A stretch of 64,000 bases of DNA from Pocillopora verrucosa. Its lineage: Eukaryota; Cnidaria; Anthozoa; Scleractinia; Pocilloporidae. A program made the translations under genes and the position numbers. Where the stretch lies: the NCBI RefSeq assembly GCF_036669915.1, contig NC_089315.1, positions 8,645,611-8,709,610 on the forward strand, written 5' to 3'. Each line of letters starts with the position of its first letter. The stretch's first letter is position 1. Positions 60,501-64,000 of the stretch are shown here, one piece after another. The notes beneath the pieces were generated by a model. It was not told the origin of the DNA, searched no databases, and saw only the letters and a list, made by a program, of their open reading frames with translations.

Positions 60501-63230
60501 AATTTTTGAGAAAAATTCAATGGACTATTTCAACTTATGCAAAATAACAGTCAGGGAATGTAGCTGCTATGTATCCCATTTTGAATTCATTCAGGGACTT
60601 TGGTTGGTGTTTCTATGAGATAACACTTTCCAGTTTATTCTGATAAAGTGTTTGATGCATATACACATTGAGATGAGATTGTCAAGTCAAGTCTGGAAGT
60701 TAAAGGTTGACTAAGTATATATTTTGAAATATTTCATAAAGTTTCCCTTAATTTTCTGAAACACTCTTTTAAATAATGGATACTAAGTGCTTAGATTCTG
60801 AGTCAGAAACTCAATTACATGTTAAACCTGTTACAAACTTGCTGTTTGTAAGAAAAGTACTGTTTGGGTAAAGAAACTATGACTGTCATATTTTGTTACC
60901 TCCACTTACGCCTCTTTTTTCGGTTTTTTGCAGAAGAGGTAGTGTTGGCAGTGGAATGTGGAGTTGATATCTTTGATTCATCATATCCTTTACATCATTA
61001 AGAAAAAAAATTAAAACAATGCTGCTGTTTGCAGCCACCATATTCATATTTCTTTAATGGCACAAATTACTTGGCTTTTGTAAAGTTCATTTGAAATGTC
61101 ACAGTGGTGAATTCAAGCATCTGTGTTTGGTTTAATGGAAGAAGCAGAGGCCAAGGGGTCAGATGGCAAGATTCTGGATTAAGAGTTCCAGTCTAGGTTC
61201 TAGTCCTGGCTGGGGATACTACATGTTGTGTTCATGGGCAAATTGCTGTATTTTCACAGGATTAGCCTGAAGATCAAGCATTATTTGATTATGCTTTATT
61301 TTAGGTATGTTCCCTCCCAATGTCACATGTTACACTGATAGTGCACACAGGTGGATCACACAGGTGGCTCATTTGTACCCTATGCCTGCCCAAGTATTCT
61401 GTAAACTACTTAGGAACCAGCAGGGTGTCAATGACCAGTCAGGGAAACCTGACACCAATGAATCTGGTATGCAGACCTTCATGTACTCACTTCCCCCACA
61501 TTGCAGGTGTCCCCATGTAGTACATGTAGCTTTAATTTTTGTCTTTTTTGTTTTTATCACAAAATGGGAAAATATAAGCAAATGACCTGTTTTTTCTTTG
61601 AGACTTCCCAAGTTGTCATAAGACCCCTAGTTTGTGGGAGTAAGGAAAACAGATTTTAGCATTTTATTGAACATTTGTCCTTAATCATGGCACCTATCCT
61701 TGTCAAGTAGCAGAGAGAGGATGTGCTTTGGATATTAAATGGAGCAGAAAAAGATTCAAACCAGAGCTCACATATTTACCCTCAACTTCAGAGAGATTAG
61801 AAGGAGAACTAAAAAATTCAGAGGACAGTTTGAATGAATTAAGTACAAGTTCACATCAAAAAGAAATAGTGGGTGGTGGAACATTGTTTGAAATAAATCT
61901 CAATCATACGAGGTGTGTCTTCTATTTAAAGTTGAATTAATGTAAGATGTGATGTTGCCTTGCAAAGACTGATGATTCAGTTCATTTAGTCAGTGCTTTC
62001 CTTTCTATTGATGTCTTTAATTTGCTTATCATTTTTATTGACAATAGTAACAATAATGATATTAATGATAATGATAATAATTACAATAATAGTTAAACCA
62101 CCAGCTGCCCTTCAGTTTCTTACTTTGGGTTTTCAGGAAGGTCTTTTAAAAATACAAAATAAATGCAATAAATTAACAAACAAAACTAATTAGAAAATAA
62201 AAACTATTTAAAACATGAAAAAACTCTGGAATGGATATTGAGTTGTACATTATTTATTCATAAATTCATTTAGGTACAGCTCAGACTTCACCTCTCTTGT
62301 TAGTGGTTGTACATGTTACTGCTGCACAAATTATACACGGGCTTATGTTCATCATCTGCTTGTCACCAAAGAGATGCTTTCCAAAGTTCTTCTTATGATG
62401 TAAGTATTCAGTCATTGCATTTCCTTGTTACCATCCATGTCATAGAACACGTTGCTCTATAACATAGGTTACATATTTTTAAGTTGGTGGCAATAGTGGG
62501 AAAAGGAAAACAAGGGAAAAAGGACAAATATATAAGCACAACTCTAAAAGTAAAGTCAATAAATAGTACATGAACCATTTTATTGCTTGGTGTTAAGGAC
62601 ACTTTGGCCTAAAGACTTAGGGTTTAGGGTTAGGCAAGGACTCAGTTCAAGCCCTTGTCAAGATCAGAATACTGTCAAGGAAACCAGTCCAAATCAATGA
62701 GAGGAGGGATATAAAGTTACCTTTAATGGACTAGTATCCCATTTTGGAGAAACAGCTGCAGTATATTCACAGAAATAATGTACATGAAAAATTGAAGAGC
62801 TTCTGATTGGCTGAAAACAAGTGCAAACTACAAATAGCATGCATGCTGTCAAAATTTTGTCTGTCTTGAATTTTTGTGATGTTTTTTCAAGTCATTATTG
62901 ATAGGTAATTACATGATTAATCGTTCTTGTGAAATTAAAACTTATGAGCTTATGCAAGTTTTTTGTCTTTGAAAAATTAACTCATACTCGTTTGTACCAA
63001 ATTTCACTCAAAATCATGTTGTTATCTATACTAATTGGAAACAGTGTCACTGATTACCTGTCTGTGGTCCATTACAGTGACTTCAAGATCATTAAAATTT
63101 ACATAATATTTTTTATTTCAGCCATAATCTACATGAATATTGTCAGTTTTTCGCTGGCATTCGTTTGTCAATAGAGGAGGATAACTTCGAAGAGTTTAAA
63201 AGGAACTTTACCGAAAGCCACCATCTGTAG
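54545..63230 (+). CDS. QTRT2: Queuine tRNA-ribosyltransferase accessory subunit 2, 11 exons, 418 aa
   Basis: Exons: 54545-54732, 55365-55437, 56839-56943, 58647-58817, 58937-59036, 60031-60095, 60339-60390, 60934-60982, 61694-61912, 62274-62399, 63122-63230; all junctions keep frame and the total (418 aa) is close to human QTRT2 (415). Landmarks: N-terminal MKFSVRQ and [77 protein letters not shown]; and the zinc site C353-x-C355-x2-C358-x25-H384. QTRT2 is the partner of catalytic QTRT1; the dimer swaps guanine for queuine at position 34 of GUN-anticodon tRNAs, at the mitochondrial surface. The DSGG-type aspartate motif of catalytic TGT is absent, as expected for the accessory subunit. Intron 8 is AT-AC; the other introns are GT-AG. 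Confidence 0.93.
55061..55282. mobile_element. MITE of the CCCTAACACC family in QTRT2 intron 1
   Basis: Starts with CCCTAACACCCTAACATCAG and has CAGTATGCATATTTTCCATA, a GGAGAATTTGTT(C/T)AACA segment and a GTCACTCTTAGAGTATAAAG end. It shares order and core with the copies at 56948-57158 and 57953-58141. Confidence 0.6.
56948..57158. mobile_element. MITE of the AACCCTTTACACCC family in QTRT2 intron 3
   Basis: Runs from TTAACCCTTTACACCCTAAT to GGGGTTAAAGGGTTAA, with inverted ends, and has AGAATGCATATTCTCAATAC inside. It begins only 4 bp after the donor GT of exon 3. Confidence 0.75.
57246..57361. mobile_element. 116 bp hairpin element in QTRT2 intron 3
   Basis: TTACATGGC at the left and GCCATGTAA at the right bound a long hairpin. 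Its centre is a perfect 19 bp stem, TGCTGAAAGTATCTCTCAC, separated from its complement by 2 bp (57284-57323). Between the ends and the centre the arms pair with mismatches. This is a compact foldback MITE, and its transcript would form a stable hairpin RNA. Confidence 0.8.
57953..58141. mobile_element. Second AACCCTTTACACCC MITE in QTRT2 intron 3
   Basis: Runs from TTAACCCTTTACACCCTAAC to a degenerate CAAAGGGTTTA end. CAGTATGCATATTCTGCATA, GGAGAATTTGTTTAACAATC and TCATGACCTTAATGTTTGAT match the family. Confidence 0.7.
59304..59513. mobile_element. MITE of the AACCCTTTAACTCCC family in QTRT2 intron 5
   Basis: Runs from TTAACCCTTTAACTCCCATG to GAAGTTAAAGGGTTAA, 210 bp, with clear inverted ends and an AT-rich interior. 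The best preserved member of its family in the window. Confidence 0.8.
60983..61693 (+). other. U12-type AT-AC intron of QTRT2 (intron 8)
   Basis: The intron begins ATATCCTTT (60983-60991), the U12 AT-AC 5' splice site, and ends in AC at 61692-61693. TCCTTAAT at 61678-61685, close to the U12 branch site TCCTTAAC, lies about 10 bp before the end. No GT-AG pair near these exons keeps the protein in frame, while this pair restores [15 protein letters not shown] across the junction, the conserved sequence at this place in QTRT2. Confidence 0.85.
62776..63060. repeat. Dispersed repeat in QTRT2 intron 10
   Basis: Shares TTCTGATTGGCTGAAAAC and several following blocks, in the same order and orientation, with the copy at 18600-18960. 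Non-coding. Confidence 0.65.
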
Positions 63231-64000
63231 CAGTGAATTGGTTTCCTGTATTTCATGGAATCTACATCCCTAGTTTATCTTCATTTCTTTTTAACAAATT
63301 TTAGTTTTTACCAGTATGTAGTGGACTTCTTATAAACTCTCAGAGAGAAGTGTGCTAGAGGTAGTGTCAGTCTAGTTTTACACAAGGTTTGTTGTTTAGA
63401 TCACGAAGAAGACCTTTATCTGTTTCCTCTCTGGCTGTGTTTGCCTTAAATGAACTGTGTAATCCAGTTTCTTTGATATTGTTGTGACAGTGTGGCTCAG
63501 TGTCTACCATTGTTGTTCTTTTTGTCTGTCTGTCTGTATGTTTGTGTCTCCATCTCTGTCTGTGTCAATCTGTCTGTCTATGTGTCTAACTGGCTGGCAA
63601 GCTGTTTCTCTGGATTAGACGTTTTTACCAGTCATTATTTATTGCCAGGGGGGAATCACACTGCTAATATCACAGAGCCTAATAGGGGGGATCAGGTAAA
63701 TTTTATCGTGAAACCACCAGAAGCCTCCAACCCTTTCCCCTTAACTGCTTCACAAGATGTGGTACAAACTGGAGTCAGTGGGTGGGGACAACAGCTTTAA
63801 GACTTCAATCTTGTTAGTGCTGCTACTCGTGAGAACCAAGGAGAGAACTACACCAGTTTTCAATTGTGACAACTGAGAAACTTTCATCCAACTATTTAAT
63901 GATAAATTGTCTACATAAATTCCTATAGAAAAATAAAACATTTTAAAATTCTCAGATATTTAATTTTTTCTGTGCGGAAAACACTGCAAACTATGATAAG
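63231..64000. other. QTRT2 3' region to the window edge
   Basis: Holds a TGTC-rich simple repeat (63521-63590) and a canonical AATAAA at 63932-63937. The signal is 700 bp after the stop, so it may be the QTRT2 end or belong to nothing. No other gene seen. Confidence 0.45.
63521..63590. repeat. Imperfect TGTC simple repeat
   Basis: Repeated TGTCTGTCTGTC units with interruptions, in the 3' flank of QTRT2. Confidence 0.8.

Noticed and set aside
60961..61020. QTRT2 exon 8 running to the stop at about 61002 as an alternative C-terminus
   Set aside because: It would remove the zinc site. The AT-AC intron restores the full conserved protein at its usual length.

Overview
The window is nuclear DNA of an animal, most likely a stony coral or another cnidarian. 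Genes have many short exons and small to medium introns, the DNA is AT-rich, and the introns carry short terminal-inverted-repeat elements beginning AACCCTTTAACTCCC or AACCCTTTACACCC, which I associate with coral genomes. The species call is inference; gene identities rest on reconstructed, frame-consistent exon chains.

Layout. 1-4.8 kb: a palindrome and a tandem repeat, then a two-exon minus-strand zinc-ribbon gene start that resembles the N-terminus of RNF213. 5.7-18.2 kb: a complete 16-exon whirlin (WHRN) homologue of 1,105 residues on the plus strand. 19.2-34.9 kb: a minus-strand cluster of SLC16-type (monocarboxylate-transporter-like) genes. It holds two nearly complete four-exon copies with identical internal exon lengths and a decayed two-exon remnant. 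Between and inside these lie a TIR element carrying an apparently intact Myb/SANT-like gene, a broken Harbinger transposase and a 927 bp foldback element. 37.4-52.0 kb: a complete 12-exon PRRC2 (BAT2) homologue of 2,872 residues. 52.8-53.9 kb: a TIR element with a partial PHD finger and a GC-rich palindromic end. 54.2 kb: a tRNA-Arg(TCG) gene on the minus strand. 54.5-63.2 kb: a complete 11-exon QTRT2 (queuine tRNA-ribosyltransferase accessory subunit) of 418 residues, whose eighth intron reads as a U12-type AT-AC intron.

The genes are not an operon and do not form one pathway. WHRN is a sensory-cell scaffold, the SLC16 copies are plasma-membrane carriers, and PRRC2 and QTRT2 both act on translation (start-codon scanning and tRNA wobble modification) but are separate genes. 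The most interesting signals are the in-frame AT-AC intron in QTRT2, an upstream ORF overlapping the PRRC2 start codon, the two protein-carrying TIR elements, the foldback element, and the uneven decay of the transporter copies. No CRISPR array, rRNA or viral gene was seen.
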